In this document: one piece after another, positions 43,380 to 56,029 of the stretch
Layout of the letters: each line of letters opens with the position of its first letter
Position numbering within the stretch: the stretch's first letter is position 1
NCBI GenBank assembly: GCA_022376925.1
Contig: JAIOJX010000002.1
Location: forward strand, 134,922,831-134,986,830
DNA: 64,000 nt
Reading direction: 5' to 3'
Source of the DNA: Tragulus kanchil
Taxonomy: Eukaryota; Chordata; Mammalia; Artiodactyla; Tragulidae
Position numbers and translations under genes: made by a program
Notes under the pieces: model-generated
What the model was told of the DNA's origin: nothing
The model's input: only the letters and a program-made list of their open reading frames with translations
The model's database searches: none

Positions 43380-43503
43380 CAATTGACGTTTATTGAGGAC
43401 TTCATATGTGCCAGGCTCTATGTTAAGCACTTATATGTAATCCTCATTATACAATGAGGAGGTCCTATAGACCTTAGAAATCGGTCCTATTATTTTATTT
43501 ATA
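43380..43503 (-). mobile_element. MIR SINE (fuller copies 44567-44805 and 45661-45898)
   Basis: 'gacgtttattgaggacttca', 'tgtgccaggctctatgttaa', then in the fuller copies 'aggaaagagaggcacagaag' and 'tctcaaggtcacacggcaag': an antisense MIR. Confidence 0.8.
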
Positions 43504-44383
43504 GAAACGGTAATATTTTTAAGAGGCTCCAATCAGCTCCTGCTCTTCTCCAGCCACCAGGGAAGCCATTGCTGTCACCCAAATGCCGTCTTCTCATGAG
43601 TAGGGTCCTGTGCAACATTTGAGTCGAGTTCATTTCCTCAGTATCCACATGGTACTCAGTGTGTCTTTGCAACACCAAACCCAGAGAGTCAAGGCTGCCT
43701 TCCTGATGATCTCTCTGCTCACCCTGTAATCGAGGGCTGCTCGAGCCAGCCTCTTGCCTTCATGGCTCTCCAAGTGGGAACCAGGCACCAGCCTCTGTGT
43801 TCATGTGTTCATGCGTGTTCCAAACACCTGAGGATACTTAGTTTTCCTCAAGTTCTCCTCCCAATGCATTTTGCTCCAGGTGCCAGACTAGAGCCTCCAC
43901 ATCAGCAGTAGTGGCCAGTCTCCCTACCTGCAGGTCCTTCATCCCATCCATGAGTGGATTAGACCCATTCTCACTGGCTTGATGGGGAAAAGCCACCTCC
44001 TCCTCCATCAAGGGGATGGGATGAAAGGAGCCAAAGCACCTTCCGCCACCCCGACCTCGTGCCAGGCTCCTGGCTCATTGTTTTACCACCTCATTGAACT
44101 CCAGTCTTCAGTCCATATAATCTGGATGGAAGTCATTGGAGAGAAGACTGCAAGACCTGTCTGGCCAACTCTTCATAAGCCCTGAGGAGTCGTTTGGCAG
44201 TTTTTTGGCTCTGGATGTGGGAATATTTCATACTTATTGTTTTCAGCTTTGGGGCTTTAGCCAACATTCCAAGCCAACAGGAAAAGCCCTAAACCACATC
44301 CTGTTCTACTGATTTTAGGAAGGTTTCCAAAGTGGTTTTAAGCCTCTTAGTTGTCTTTTGATGTGTTTATCTCATCTCTCAAT

Positions 44384-46522
44384 AAAGACACCTTTTGAAT
44401 TTCTAACTGCCTCTTGGGCCATTTTGTTTTCCTGGTGGATATCTCCTGCAGAAAGTGATTAACCACGTAACAGTCAGCTGTTTGTTATTCTGAAGGTGGC
44501 AGATTAAAACAAATCTCATTAAGAGAGTTGGCTTCTTTGGCATCATTGTTTTATTTATAGCTACAATTGACGTTTATTGAGGACTTCATATGTGCCAGGC
44601 TCTATGTTAAGCACTTATATGTAATCCTCATTATACAATGAGGAGGTCCTATAGACCTTAGAAATCGGTCCTATTATTTTATTTATGAGGAAAGAGAGGC
44701 ACAGAAGAATGAAGTCATTTTCTCAAGGTCACACGGCAAGTGACGCAATTAAGACATGAATCTAGGTTTCACTAACTCCAAACCCCATACTTTCCACAAT
44801 GCACCTCGTTACAAGCTTCTGTCCCACAAATCCTTGCAGAATGAGAAGAGGCCAAAAGCTGTTTCTCCTGGTTCTCCTGGTGAAGTTTGTCTGGGACACC
44901 ATTTGGGAGATCTCTATCTTGACTTTGATCTCCTTGGGTCTTACAGAAAGGCCAGTGTCCTTCCAAAAAACTGAACCAGGAAGGTGGAAGGTAATCAAAT
45001 ACCCTGGGCAGGCTTGGGGCCAAAGGACTCTATCTATGATTTTATTTTCATCTTCTCGGTCACTGTTATCATTTCTATTCCATGGAGGAAAGACAAGACT
45101 CTGAGGAATCCCTGAAAAAAAAAAAAAATACAAACTTGATCATGTCACGTCCTGCTAAACCTCTCACATTTGCCCACCTCCCTCAGGAAAATCATGTGCT
45201 TTAACAACCTCAGTCCAAGACATCATATCTCTAGGCCAAGCTACCGCAATAGACTCTTAATTCATCTCCTGGTTTTTACTCTTGCCCTAGCAGAGACTAT
45301 CACTCAGTGACTACAATGAAATTTCCAAGGTATGGGTCAGATCAAATTACCCTCTTGCTTAAGTTGTGCAATGGCTAAGTCATGCAGTGTTAAAGAATAC
45401 CAGGACTTCCCTGGTGGCCAAGTGGTTAGGAACCCTCCCGGTAGCTTAAGGCAATGGGGTTTAAGGTCCCATGCTCCCCAATAAAGACACTTTTGATTTT
45501 AACTGCTTTGGCCATTTTGTTTTCCTGGTGGATATCTCCTGCAGAAAGTGATTAACCACGTAACAGTCAGCTGTTTGTTATTCTGAAGGTGGCAGATTAA
45601 AACAAATCTCATTAAGAGAGTTGGCTTCTTTGGCATCATTGTTTTATTTATAGCTACAATTGACGTTTATTGAGGACTTCATATGTGCCAGGCTCTATGT
45701 TAAGCACTTATATGTAATCCTCATTATACAATGAGGAGGTCCTATAGACCTTAGAAATCGGTCCTATTATTTTATTTATGAGGAAAGAGAGGCACAGAAG
45801 AATGAAGTCATTTTCTCAAGGTCACACGGCAAGTGACGCAATTAAGACATGAATCTAGGTTTCACTAACTCCAAACCCCATACTTTCCACAATGCACCTC
45901 GTTACAAGCTTCTGTCCCACAAATCCTTGCAGAATGAGAAGAGGCCAAAAGCTGTTTCTCCTGGTTCTCCTGGTGAAGTTTGTCTGGGACACCATTTGGG
46001 AGATCTCTATCTTGACTTTGATCTCCTTGGGTCTTACAGAAAGGCCAGTGTCCTTCCAAAAAACTGAACCAGGAAGGTGGAAGGTAATCAAATACCCTGG
46101 GCAGGCTTGGGGCCAAAGGACTCTATCTATGATTTTATTTTCATCTTCTCGGTCACTGTTATCATTTCTATTCCATGGAGGAAAGACAAGACTCTGAGGA
46201 ATCCCTGAAAAAAAAAAAAAATACAAACTTGATCATGTCACGTCCTGCTAAACCTCTCACATTTGCCCACCTCCCTCAGGAAAATCATGTGCTTTAACAA
46301 CCTCAGTCCAAGACATCATATCTCTAGGCCAAGCTACCGCAATAGACTCTTAATTCATCTCCTGGTTTTTACTCTTGCCCTAGCAGAGACTATCACTCAG
46401 TGACTACAATGAAATTTCCAAGGTATGGGTCAGATCAAATTACCCTCTTGCTTAAGTTGTGCAATGGCTAAGTCATGCAGTGTTAAAGAATACCAGGACT
46501 TCCCTGGTGGCCAAGTGGTTAG
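44384..46522. repeat. Direct tandem duplication, period 1093
   Basis: Copy 1 is about 44384-45463 and copy 2 about 45479-46522. Copy 2 begins with deletions: 'gacaccttttgaatttctaa' becomes 'gacacttttgattttaa'. The sequence 44384-44688 exists three times with the previous duplication. Confidence 0.95.
44806..45140. other. Unassigned sequence (duplicate 45899-46233)
   Basis: Overlapping open frames on both strands (44762-45133 minus, 44799-45104 plus) without a recognised domain; an A-run of 15 at about 45114. The plus-strand frame has a hydrophobic stretch 'LFLLVLLVKFVW' but no other support. Confidence 0.4.
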
Positions 46523-47110
46523 GAATGGGCCTTTCGGGCTTCCCTGGTAGCTCAGTAATAAAGAATTTGCTTGCCAATGCAGGAGGCACAGTTTTGATTC
46601 CTCATCCAGGAAGATCCCACATGCTGCAGAGCAACTAAGCCTATGAGCCACAACTATTAAGCCTGTGCTCTAGAGCCTCAGAGCTGCAACTATTGAGCCT
46701 ATGAGCCCTAGAGTCCGAGTTCCACAACAAGAGAAGTTACCGCAAAAAGAAACCTGCTTATCTCAACTAGAGAGTAGCCCCCATTCCCTGCAACTAGAGA
46801 AGAGCCTGCAGCAGCAGTGAAAACCCAGAAGAGCCAAAAATAAATAAATAAAAATGTAAAAAAGGAAAAAAGAATGGGCCTTTCAATACAGGGGAGGAGG
46901 GTTAGATCCCTGGTTTAGGAACTAAAATGCCACATATGGTAGAACCAGTAAGCCCGCAAGCCACAACAACTGAGCCTGCACACACTGGAACCTGGGTGGC
47001 ACAACCAGAGAGTCTGTCAACGAAAGATCCTGCATGATACAACAAAGATCCCACTTGTTGCATCTAAGTCCTGATGCAGCCAAGTAAATAAATAAATATT
47101 AAAAAAATAA
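46496..47110 (+). mobile_element. Outer CHR-like SINE, split by a second SINE
   Basis: 46496-46535 ('ggacttccctggtggccaag') continues at 46885-47110 ('atacaggggaggagggttag', 'acaacaactgagcctgcaca', ending in 'aaataaataaatatt'). The duplicate begins near 47610. Confidence 0.85.
46536..46871 (+). mobile_element. Inner CHR-like SINE, nested
   Basis: 336 bp from 'gggcttccctggtagctcag' to an A-rich tail, with a perfect 13-base target-site duplication 'gaatgggcctttc' at 46523-46535 and 46872-46884, taken from the outer SINE. The duplicate is near 47650-47984. Confidence 0.93.
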
Positions 47111-48396
47111 AGGATCCACACTGTTTAACCTAGCCCCCTTGCTGTGTGATTCATCTCCAGTCCACTTCCCTGACCTCCTTGGCTATGATTTTTCCTCTTG
47201 TTCATGAGATTCCTGCCACTCCATCTCTTCTGTCCTTCAACAAGTCACATTTATTCTCCTTTGAAGGCTTCTGCACTTGATGATCCTTCTGCTGGGGACT
47301 TTCCTTAAATCTTCTTCAGGCTGACTCCTCCTCCACCTTTGACTTTTCTCAGCTCAAAATCACCTCATCAGCATGCCTGCCTGGACTGTGGCACTTAAAG
47401 CAATTCTTCTTCCATTGCTGGAACAGCTCATATCCCATTGAGTTACTAGATGTTATTTTCTTCAAAGCATTCATCACCTGGTTTTACTCTTGCCCTAGCA
47501 GAGACTATCACCAGTGACTACAATGAAATTTCCAAGGTATGGGTCAGATCAAATTACCCTCTTGCTTAAGTTGTGCAATGGCTAAGTCATGCAGTGTTAA
47601 AGAATACCAGGACTTCCCTGGTGGCCAAGTGGTTAGGAATGGGCCTTTCGGGCTTCCCTGGTAGCTCAGTAATAAAGAATTTGCTTGCCAATGCAGGAGG
47701 CACAGTTTTGATTCCTCATCCAGGAAGATCCCACATGCTGCAGAGCAACTAAGCCTATGAGCCACAACTATTAAGCCTGTGCTCTAGAGCCTCAGAGCTG
47801 CAACTATTGAGCCTATGAGCCCTAGAGTCCGAGTTCCACAACAAGAGAAGTTACCGCAAAAGAAACCTGCTTATCTCAACTAGAGAGTAGCCCCCATTCC
47901 CTGCAACTAGAGAAGAGCCTGCAGCAGCAGTGAAAACCCAGAAGAGCCAAAAATAAATAAATAAAAATGTAAAAAAGGAAAAAAGAATGGGCCTTTCAAT
48001 ACAGGGGAGGAGGGTTAGATCCCTGGTTTAGGAACTAAAATGCCACATATGGTAGAACCAGTAAGCCGCAAGCCACAACAACTGAGCCTGCACACACTGG
48101 AACCTGGGTGGCACAACCAGAGAGTCTGTCAACGAAAGATCCTGCATGATACAACAAAGATCCCACTTGTTGCATCTAAGTCCTGATGCAGCCAAGTAAA
48201 TAAATAAATATTAAAAAAATAAAGGATCCACACTGTTTAACCTAGCCCCCTTGCTGTGTGATTCATCTCCAGTCCACTTCCCTGACCTCCTTGGCTATGA
48301 TTTTTCCTCTTGTTCATGAGATTCCTGCCACTCCATCTCTTCTGTCCTTCAACAAGTCACATTTATTCTCCTTTGAAGGCTTCTGCACTTGATGAT

Positions 48397-50562
48397 CCTT
48401 CTGCTGGGGACTTTCCTTAAATCTTCTTCAGGCTGACTCCTCCTCCACCTTTGACTTTTCTCAGCTCAAAATCACCTCATCAGCATGCCTGCCTGGACTG
48501 TGGCACTTAAAGCAATTCTTCTTCCATTGCTGGAACAGCTCATATCCCATTGAGTTACTAGATGTTATTTTCTTCAAAGCATTCATCACTATTTGCATTG
48601 TTTTTGTTTGGTTGGTTGGTTATGCACCAACTGGCTATCTTCCTCACTTAGAATGCAAATTAGTTAGGTGTAGGGAATCTGTGTTGCTCACCATGGCATC
48701 CTCAGGGCCTGCAGCAGATCTGGCAAGCAACTGGGTACTGAGAGATTTTTTTTTCTTTTGGCCACTTCTATTGGTCTTTCATTTATTTGTCTTTGTTCTT
48801 TGGCCCATGTGGGCCTCCCATCGCAGTGGCCTCTGTCGCTGCAGAGCACCGACTCTAGGCACATGCGCTCCAGAGCTCCGGCTCGGTAGTTAGACACATC
48901 TGTCCAGCTGCTCCGCAGCATGTGGGATCTTCCCAGGTTAGGGATCGAACCTGCGCCCCTTGCAGTGTAAGATGGTGTCCTTACCCACTGGACCACCAGG
49001 GAAGCCCTGACAGATTTTTGATGAATGATCTAGGGTGACAAAAAGGCCCTGCATGATCTGGCACCAACTTATCTGTGGTGCACAACAAACATCTCATTTT
49101 TTTCTTCCTTCTTCTGGTATCAGCACCCTCACATTTCTCAAAGAACTGGCCCTTTTCCCACTCTCTGTTCACACAAATTAAGGTGAATTTGGTTTTGCTT
49201 CCTGTGTGTCCAGAGACAGAGTGATAGCACAGGCTCGAACATCGTGAATCCCATTTTCTGGTCACCACAGTTGATTCAGATAGACCTGAACCAAATAGGT
49301 CCATGAGAAACTGCCCCCAAGACATGTGTGCCAACTGTTGATTGAGATATCCTATTTCTTCTAGGATTGCTCAGTTGGTAGAAGGCAAGCTCGGAGTTCT
49401 TCGTACCTGAGAAAAGAAGCAGGTTGAGGATGGAGCCTTAGGGTGGGGGGAGAAGGCAAGGACTTTTGGCATGATTTTTCTCTCAAGAGCATATTTTCTT
49501 GAGCTTCGCATTGCCTTCTGCTGGGGACTTTCCTTAAATCTTCTTCAGGCTGACTCCTCCTCCACCTTTGACTTTTCTCAGCTCAAAATCACCTCATCAG
49601 CATGCCTGCCTGGACTGTGGCACTTAAAGCAATTCTTCTTCCATTGCTGGAACAGCTCATATCCCATTGAGTTACTAGATGTTATTTTCTTCAAAGCATT
49701 CATCACTATTTGCATTGTTTTTGTTTGGTTGGTTGGTTATGCACCAACTGGCTATCTTCCTCACTTAGAATGCAAATTAGTTAGGTGTAGGGAATCTGTG
49801 TTGCTCACCATGGCATCCTCAGGGCCTGCAGCAGATCTGGCAAGCAACTGGGTACTGAGAGATTTTTTTTCTTTTGGCCACTTCTATTGGTCTTTCATTT
49901 ATTTGTCTTTGTTCTTTGGCCCATGTGGGCCTCCCATCGCAGTGGCCTCTGTCGCTGCAGAGCACCGACTCTAGGCACATGCGCTCCAGAGCTCCGGCTC
50001 GGTAGTTAGACACATCTGTCCAGCTGCTCCGCAGCATGTGGGATCTTCCCAGGTTAGGGATCGAACCTGCGCCCCTTGCAGTGTAAGATGGTGTCCTTAC
50101 CCACTGGACCACCAGGGAAGCCCTGACAGATTTTTGATGAATGATCTAGGGTGACAAAAAGGCCCTGCATGATCTGGCACCAACTTATCTGTGGTGCACA
50201 ACAAACATCTCATTTTTTTCTTCCTTCTTCTGGTATCAGCACCCTCACATTTCTCAAAGAACTGGCCCTTTTCCCACTCTCTGTTCACACAAATTAAGGT
50301 GAATTTGGTTTTGCTTCCTGTGTGTCCAGAGACAGAGTGATAGCACAGGCTCGAACATCGTGAATCCCATTTTCTGGTCACCACAGTTGATTCAGATAGA
50401 CCTGAACCAAATAGGTCCATGAGAAACTGCCCCCAAGACATGTGTGCCAACTGTTGATTGAGATATCCTATTTCTTCTAGGATTGCTCAGTTGGTAGAAG
50501 GCAAGCTCGGAGTTCTTCGTACCTGAGAAAAGAAGCAGGTTGAGGATGGAGCCTTAGGGTGG
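48397..50562. repeat. Direct tandem duplication, period 1116-1117
   Basis: Copy 1 is about 48397-49442 and copy 2 about 49514-50562. The linker 49443-49513 ('tggggggagaaggcaaggac' onward) is in neither copy. The T-run at 48747 is one longer than in copy 2. Confidence 0.95.
48751..49006 (-). mobile_element. tRNA-derived SINE ('gaccaatagaag' family), with duplicate at 49866-50122
   Basis: Antisense: 'ggccacttctattggtcttt', 'ttctttggcccatgtgggcc', 'gcagagcaccgactctaggc', ending 'ccactggaccaccagggaag'. Target-site duplication 'ctga.agattttt' at 48738-48750 and 49007-49019. Confidence 0.92.
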
Positions 50563-50790
50563 AGAGGGAGGCAGGGCTGAGACAAAGAGACAGACTCTGG
50601 ATGCCATTTGTGTGAAGCGTTGGATCCAGGTGCTCATGAGCTTATCTCCTTTTATGCTTTTAAGTCACAGGCACTGATTGATTGCTCTTGTTTTTTTTGT
50701 GTAGATTTTGAGTTGGTTTTCTGTCAGCTCTGATTAGAAGCTCTGTAGGGGGTAAGGAGGAAAAGCTTGGGAGTTTGGGATTAGCATATG
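50563..50790. other. Unassigned sequence (duplicate 51680-51907)
   Basis: No gene or repeat recognised. Confidence 0.5.
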
Positions 50791-50903
50791 CAAACTAGCA
50801 TATATAGGCTAGATAAACTAATATAGAGAGCCTATATATATTATATATATATATAGGCTAGATAAACCTATATATATTATATATATATTATATATATATA
50901 AGT
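50791..50903. repeat. AT-rich palindromic repeat (duplicate 51908-52020)
   Basis: A unit containing 'ataggctagataaac' occurs twice within long TA runs. 'agcctatatatatta' and 'tatatatatataggct' are mutually complementary, so the stretch can fold into a cruciform. Confidence 0.75.
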
Positions 50904-50975
50904 GAATCACCTCACTGTACAACAGAAATTAGCACATTGTATATCAAATATACTTCAATAAAATTTAAAAAAAGA
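50904..50975 (+). mobile_element. L1 3' terminal fragment (duplicate 52021-52092)
   Basis: 'cctcactgtacaacagaaat', 'tagcacattgtatatcaaat', then 'acttcaataaaa' and an A-rich tail: the end of an artiodactyl L1 3'UTR. Confidence 0.65.
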
Positions 50976-51382
50976 AAGAAATTTCATGATCAACAGACTG
51001 CCTCTCTAATTCTACTTCTCTTCAACTGTATAAATTAGGATTTGCCATTGATCCTTGAACAACAGAGTTTGAAAGGCACTGTTCCACTTGTCTATGTGTT
51101 AGAGGGAAGACTATGAGTTGCTTGTGGATTCTTGACTCAGCAGAGTGGTGGTACCCCTAACCCTTCCATTGTTTCATAGTCAACCATATGTTCATCTGCT
51201 AAAGTTGAAAAGGGTGAAATAATTGAGGGAGTCTATTTTTGACATGTAATAATGTCATGTAATGATTTGGGAGGTAAGAAGCCCTAGCTTTAGATGATGA
51301 ATTCTTAATGCTATTTGGGACCCAGGATTCTCCTGTTTTACTTTATTTTATTTTTAGACATCTTAAACATGTACTTCAGTTT
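50976..51382. other. Unassigned sequence (duplicate 52093-52498), then 52499-52664 also unassigned
   Basis: No gene or element recognised. Confidence 0.5.
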
Positions 51383-52664
51383 GCCTTTTCCCACTCTCTG
51401 TTCACACAAATTAAGGTGAATTTGGTTTTGCTTCCTGTGTGTCCAGAGACAGAGTGATAGCACAGGCTCGAACATCGTGAATCCCATTTTCTGGTCACCA
51501 CAGTTGATTCAGATAGACCTGAACCAAATAGGTCCATGAGAAACTGCCCCCAAGACATGTGTGCCAACTGTTGATTGAGATATCCTATTTCTTCTAGGAT
51601 TGCTCAGTTGGTAGAAGGCAAGCTCGGAGTTCTTCGTACCTGAGAAAAGAAGCAGGTTGAGGATGGAGCCTTAGGGTGGAGAGGGAGGCAGGGCTGAGAC
51701 AAAGAGACAGACTCTGGATGCCATTTGTGTGAAGCGTTGGATCCAGGTGCTCATGAGCTTATCTCCTTTTATGCTTTTAAGTCACAGGCACTGATTGATT
51801 GCTCTTGTTTTTTTTGTGTAGATTTTGAGTTGGTTTTCTGTCAGCTCTGATTAGAAGCTCTGTAGGGGGTAAGGAGGAAAAGCTTGGGAGTTTGGGATTA
51901 GCATATGCAAACTAGCATATATAGGCTAGATAAACTAATATAGAGAGCCTATATATATTATATATATATATAGGCTAGATAAACCTATATATATTATATA
52001 TATATTATATATATATAAGTGAATCACCTCACTGTACAACAGAAATTAGCACATTGTATATCAAATATACTTCAATAAAATTTAAAAAAAGAAAGAAATT
52101 TCATGATCAACAGACTGCCTCTCTAATTCTACTTCTCTTCAACTGTATAAATTAGGATTTGCCATTGATCCTTGAACAACAGAGTTTGAAAGGCACTGTT
52201 CCACTTGTCTATGTGTTAGAGGGAAGACTATGAGTTGCTTGTGGATTCTTGACTCAGCAGAGTGGTGGTACCCCTAACCCTTCCATTGTTTCATAGTCAA
52301 CCATATGTTCATCTGCTAAAGTTGAAAAGGGGTGAAATAATTGAGGGAGTCTATTTTTGACATGTAATAATGTCATGTAATGATTTGGGAGGTAAGAAGC
52401 CCTAGCTTTAGATGATGAATTCTTAATGCTATTTGGGACCCAGGATTCTCCTGTTTTACTTTATTTTATTTTTAGACATCTTAAACATGTACTTCTCACT
52501 TAAAGGTAACAAGTTATCTGGTTGACCTCTGGCACTGAGCTCCAGTTTCCAGGAAGGAAGAAAAAGAAGGTAAGGGCAACACACTGTGGATTAGTAATGT
52601 CTGACTGACCACTCCTCCACCCCACCTGAAGGATGTTTTACGCATCACATAACAACTCTTTCCC

Positions 52665-53130
52665 CCCTCCCTTTTTGTGAGGGGAAAATTGTGATAAAAT
52701 TTATGTAACATAAAAGTGGCCATTTTCAGTGTACAATTCAGTGGCATTAATTACATCCACAATGTTAGGTAACCATCACCACAGTCTGTTTCTAAAACTT
52801 CTATCACATGAAATGTTTCCTTAACCATAAAGCAGTAGCCTCCCATTCTTCTCCTCTCAGTTCCTCATAACCTCTAATCTACTTTCTGCCTCTATGAATT
52901 TACCTATTTTAGGTACTTATTGTAAGTAGAATGATATAATATTTGTCCTTTTGTGTCTGACTTATTTCACTAAGCATAATGTCTTCAAGGTTCAATCATG
53001 TCGTAGCATGTATCCAGACTTCATTTCTATTTATGGCTGAATAATATTCCATTGTATATATAGAACACATATGTCAATCCATTCATCAATTGATGGACAC
53101 TTGAGTTGTTTCCAGCTTTTGGTTACTGTC
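52665..53130 (-). mobile_element. Old L1 (L1M-type) 3' portion, antisense (partial duplicate 53945-54277)
   Basis: 'aaattgtgataaaatttatg', 'gtacaattcagtggcattaa', 'taaccatcaccacagtctgt', 'ttatttcactaagcataatg', 'ggctgaataatattccattg' follow the mammalian L1M 3' end in reverse. Confidence 0.82.
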
Positions 53131-55090
53131 TGCAAAACAACTTTTAATTACATTTTATTGGTCACAATTTTGTTATAGGATTTGCCCTTCTCTTCAAGGA
53201 AGACTGAAAGATGTGATTTTCTTTCAAGTAGATAAAGAGCATCCCTAGTTACAACTGGAGTTTTATTAGTTAAGAAGAAATGTGAAAAGCCATTAGGGAA
53301 GTAACGAGCAGCCTCTGCAACAGTCCACCCCTTCGCCAGTGGATGTCTTTCCATATATAGAACGCACTGACATTCTCCCAAAGGAAGAAATCACCAGCTC
53401 TCATCCGTAGAGAGGGTAGGATTCTTGGGCAATGTGTAGTCCTCTTCAACAGATCTGGGTGTGTCTTCTGTTACTCTAAACTGAAAGATAACATAACTTG
53501 CTACCAGCACACCCATTACTCAACTGCGCAGCTAGAACCAGATTAAGAGCTTCTTTTAAATGCAGAGACAGGTAGCTCAAGCATCCACAGGTTCATAGAA
53601 ATGATCAAACCCAACTGAGTCGGAATAACAAAAACCGTCTTTCCTGGAAATAGAGGAAGTTTCCAGGCTAACAAGGAAGAACTCCTTTACCTATTACATT
53701 CCATCACCTTCTCTCTGCCCTCTGAAAGATTCTTCTTTGTCTGTTTCTCTCTGTGGACTCATCTGTGGTGGAATTGGAGGAGAATAAACTTCCTCTTGGG
53801 CTCAAGAATCTTTTAGGGATTTACTTGTTCAGAAGTGTCATTCCACAGGTTCCTACTCAAGCTTGAGATAGAGTTAGGAAATTAATTTCTCCAAAAAGCT
53901 AACAGGCTTCAGATATTTTCTGGAAGAGTATTCCTGGTGAACATCTTCTATCACATGAAATGTTTCCTTAACCATAAAGCAGTAGCCTCCCATTCTTCTC
54001 CTCTCAGTTCCTCATAACCTCTAATCTACTTTCTGCCTCTATGAATTTACCTATTTTAGGTACTTATTGTAAGTAGAATGATATAATATTTGTCCTTTTG
54101 TGTCTGACTTATTTCACTAAGCATAATGTCTTCAAGGTTCAATCATGTCGTAGCATGTATCCAGACTTCATTTCTATTTATGGCTGAATAATATTCCATT
54201 GTATATATAGAACACATATGTCAATCCATTCATCAATTGATGGACACTTGAGTTGTTTCCAGCTTTTGGTTACTGTCTGCAAAACAACTTTTAATTACAT
54301 TTTATTGGTCACAATTTTGTTATAGGATTTGCCCTTCTCTTCAAGGAAGACTGAAAGATGTGATTTTCTTTCAAGTAGATAAAGAGCATCCCTAGTTACA
54401 ACTGGAGTTTTATTAGTTAAGAAGAAATGTGAAAAGCCATTAGGGAAGTAACGAGCAGCCTCTGCAACAGTCCACCCCTTCGCCAGTGGATGTCTTTCCA
54501 TATATAGAACGCACTGACATTCTCCCAAAGGAAGAAATCACCAGCTCTCATCCGTAGAGAGGGTAGGATTCTTGGGCAATGTGTAGTCCTCTTCAACAGA
54601 TCTGGGTGTGTCTTCTGTTACTCTAAACTGAAAGATAACATAACTTGCTACCAGCACACCCATTACTCAACTGCGCAGCTAGAACCAGATTAAGAGCTTC
54701 TTTTAAATGCAGAGACAGGTAGCTCAAGCATCCACAGGTTCATAGAAATGATCAAACCCAACTGAGTCGGAATAACAAAAACCGTCTTTCCTGGAAATAG
54801 AGGAAGTTTCCAGGCTAACAAGGAAGAACTCCTTTACCTATTACATTCCATCACCTTCTCTCTGCCCTCTGAAAGATTCTTCTTTGTCTGTTTCTCTCTG
54901 TGGACTCATCTGTGGTGGAATTGGAGGAGAATAAACTTCCTCTTGGGCTCAAGAATCTTTTAGGGATTTACTTGTTCAGAAGTGTCATTCCACAGGTTCC
55001 TACTCAAGCTTGAGATAGAGTTAGGAAATTAATTTCTCCAAAAAGCTAACAGGCTTCAGATATTTTCTGGAAGAGTATTCCTGGTGAACA
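52798..55090. repeat. Direct tandem duplication, period 1147
   Basis: Copy 1 (52798-53944) abuts copy 2 (53945-55090). Breakpoint microhomology is 'catct' / 'cttct'. It contains the L1M fragment and about 800 bp of unassigned DNA. Confidence 0.96.
53131..53944. other. Unassigned sequence (duplicate 54278-55090)
   Basis: No repeat recognised. The 77-residue minus-strand open frame 53148-53381 has no domain I know, and its duplicate is only a copy. Confidence 0.45.
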
Positions 55091-55119
55091 TCTCATCTGC
55101 ACATGATATTCAAGCATGA

Positions 55120-55345
55120 AGAATGTGCCTCACTAACTGCTCATCACACTGCACTTAAACTAAACTCCTTTCTTTCCCGCAAGCTGTTCACGCACAGAGC
55201 TTTGCACATACAAGTCCAACTGCCTGGAGCAGTTTTCCCAAATCCTTACTTGACTACTTATCCTTAAGGGCCCAGTTAAAATGGACCTTGATCTGTGAAG
55301 CCTTTTTCAATGGCCCCAGTGATTTGAATTGCCCTGGACCTGCAC
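55120..55345 (+). mobile_element. L2 LINE fragment
   Basis: 'gctcatcacactgcacttaa', 'cagagctttgcacatacaag', 'ccttaagggcccagttaaaa' and 'tgtgaagcctttttcaatgg' follow the L2 3' region order. Confidence 0.6.
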
Positions 55346-56029
55346 TTCCCCTAGCAAACTGCTCACCAGACGTTGTTGATATTTTGGTTAGAGGAGCTTA
55401 GAAGCAGAGCCTGAGGCAGGGAGTCATATGCAGGTAACTTATGGAAGGAGTGTTCTTTAGGAACAACCTAATGGAGTGTGGGAACTGGGGTAAGGAAAGG
55501 CAGTGAGTGAGTGCCTACCTGTGACTTCCCAGAGACGCAGCATTAGCTTTGCCAGGGAACTTGCTGAAAATGAAAGATTCCACAGACCATCCTAGGAACA
55601 CTAGGAATAGAACCAGTATGCTGTTGTTTAACCAGCCTTTTGGTGTTCCTGATGGGCATTCAAGTTTGCAAACCACAAGGGAAGAGAACAAAGTCATATA
55701 AGGATGTGGTCTCGGGTAAGATCTAGCCTTGGCCTGATCAATGGAGGTCTCTGGAGCATAAACTACACCACAGGATTGTCTCTACCCATGACAAGAAGGT
55801 AGACTTTTGCATCCCTGTATCAGGCACTCATTGACTGTAGGCTGTCCCTGGGTGAGGGATCCCTTGGGTGAGGCAGGTGTGATCAACTGAGAGCAACTCT
55901 TCCACGAAAGGACAAGCAAGGAATGGCAGAAGGGGTGGGAAGGTTGGGGATGCAAATGCACAAGCCTAGGAAAGGGGATCTAGGCATCTATGGAATACTA
56001 ACAGCATCCACTTCAGTTGTTCTTCTTTG
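55346..56029. other. Unassigned sequence
   Basis: No gene or repeat recognised; not duplicated. Confidence 0.5.

Larger units (their letters stand above)
42370..44688. repeat. Direct tandem duplication, period 1184
   Basis: Copy 1 is about 42370-43503 and copy 2 about 43553-44688. The roughly 49-base linker 43504-43552 is found in neither copy. The left edge sits at the tip of the Bov-tA head. 'ggcagctttttgg' versus 'ggcagttttttgg' is one of few differences. Confidence 0.95.
46362..48589. repeat. Direct tandem duplication, period 1114
   Basis: Copy 1 (46362-47475) abuts copy 2 (47476-48589). Differences are run-length changes: 'ggtttttact' versus 'ggttttact', 'gcaaaaagaaac' versus 'gcaaaagaaac', 'aagcccgcaag' versus 'aagccgcaag'. 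Confidence 0.96.
45141..49200 (+). mobile_element. L2 LINE tract, interrupted by SINEs
   Basis: Old L2 sequence in the sense direction: 'tgatcatgtcacgtcctgct' near 45137, 'ccccttgctgtgtgattcat' near 47138, 'ccttctgctggggactttcc' near 47284, 'agaatgcaaattagttaggt' near 48650, 'ccatggcatcctcagggcct' near 48691. A second L2 piece follows at 49020-49200 ('aaggccctgcatgatctggc'). Split by the SINEs at 46496-47110 and 48751-49006, and multiplied by three duplications. Confidence 0.65.
50267..52498. repeat. Direct tandem duplication, period 1117
   Basis: Copy 1 (50267-51382) abuts copy 2 (51383-52498). It starts inside copy 2 of the previous duplication, so 50267-50562 is in the window three times. 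Confidence 0.96.

Noticed and set aside
44762..45133. 123-residue minus-strand frame as a gene
   Set aside because: Overlapping open frames on the other strand, an internal A-run, no recognisable domain, adjacent to MIR and L2 sequence.
46536..46610. tRNA-Glu gene
   Set aside because: The tRNA-like head belongs to a SINE with body, A-rich tail and target-site duplication. The same holds for every tRNA-like head in the window.
53148..53381. 77-residue minus-strand frame as a gene
   Set aside because: No known domain; the duplicate at 54295-54528 is artefactual; no promoter or splice signals seen.
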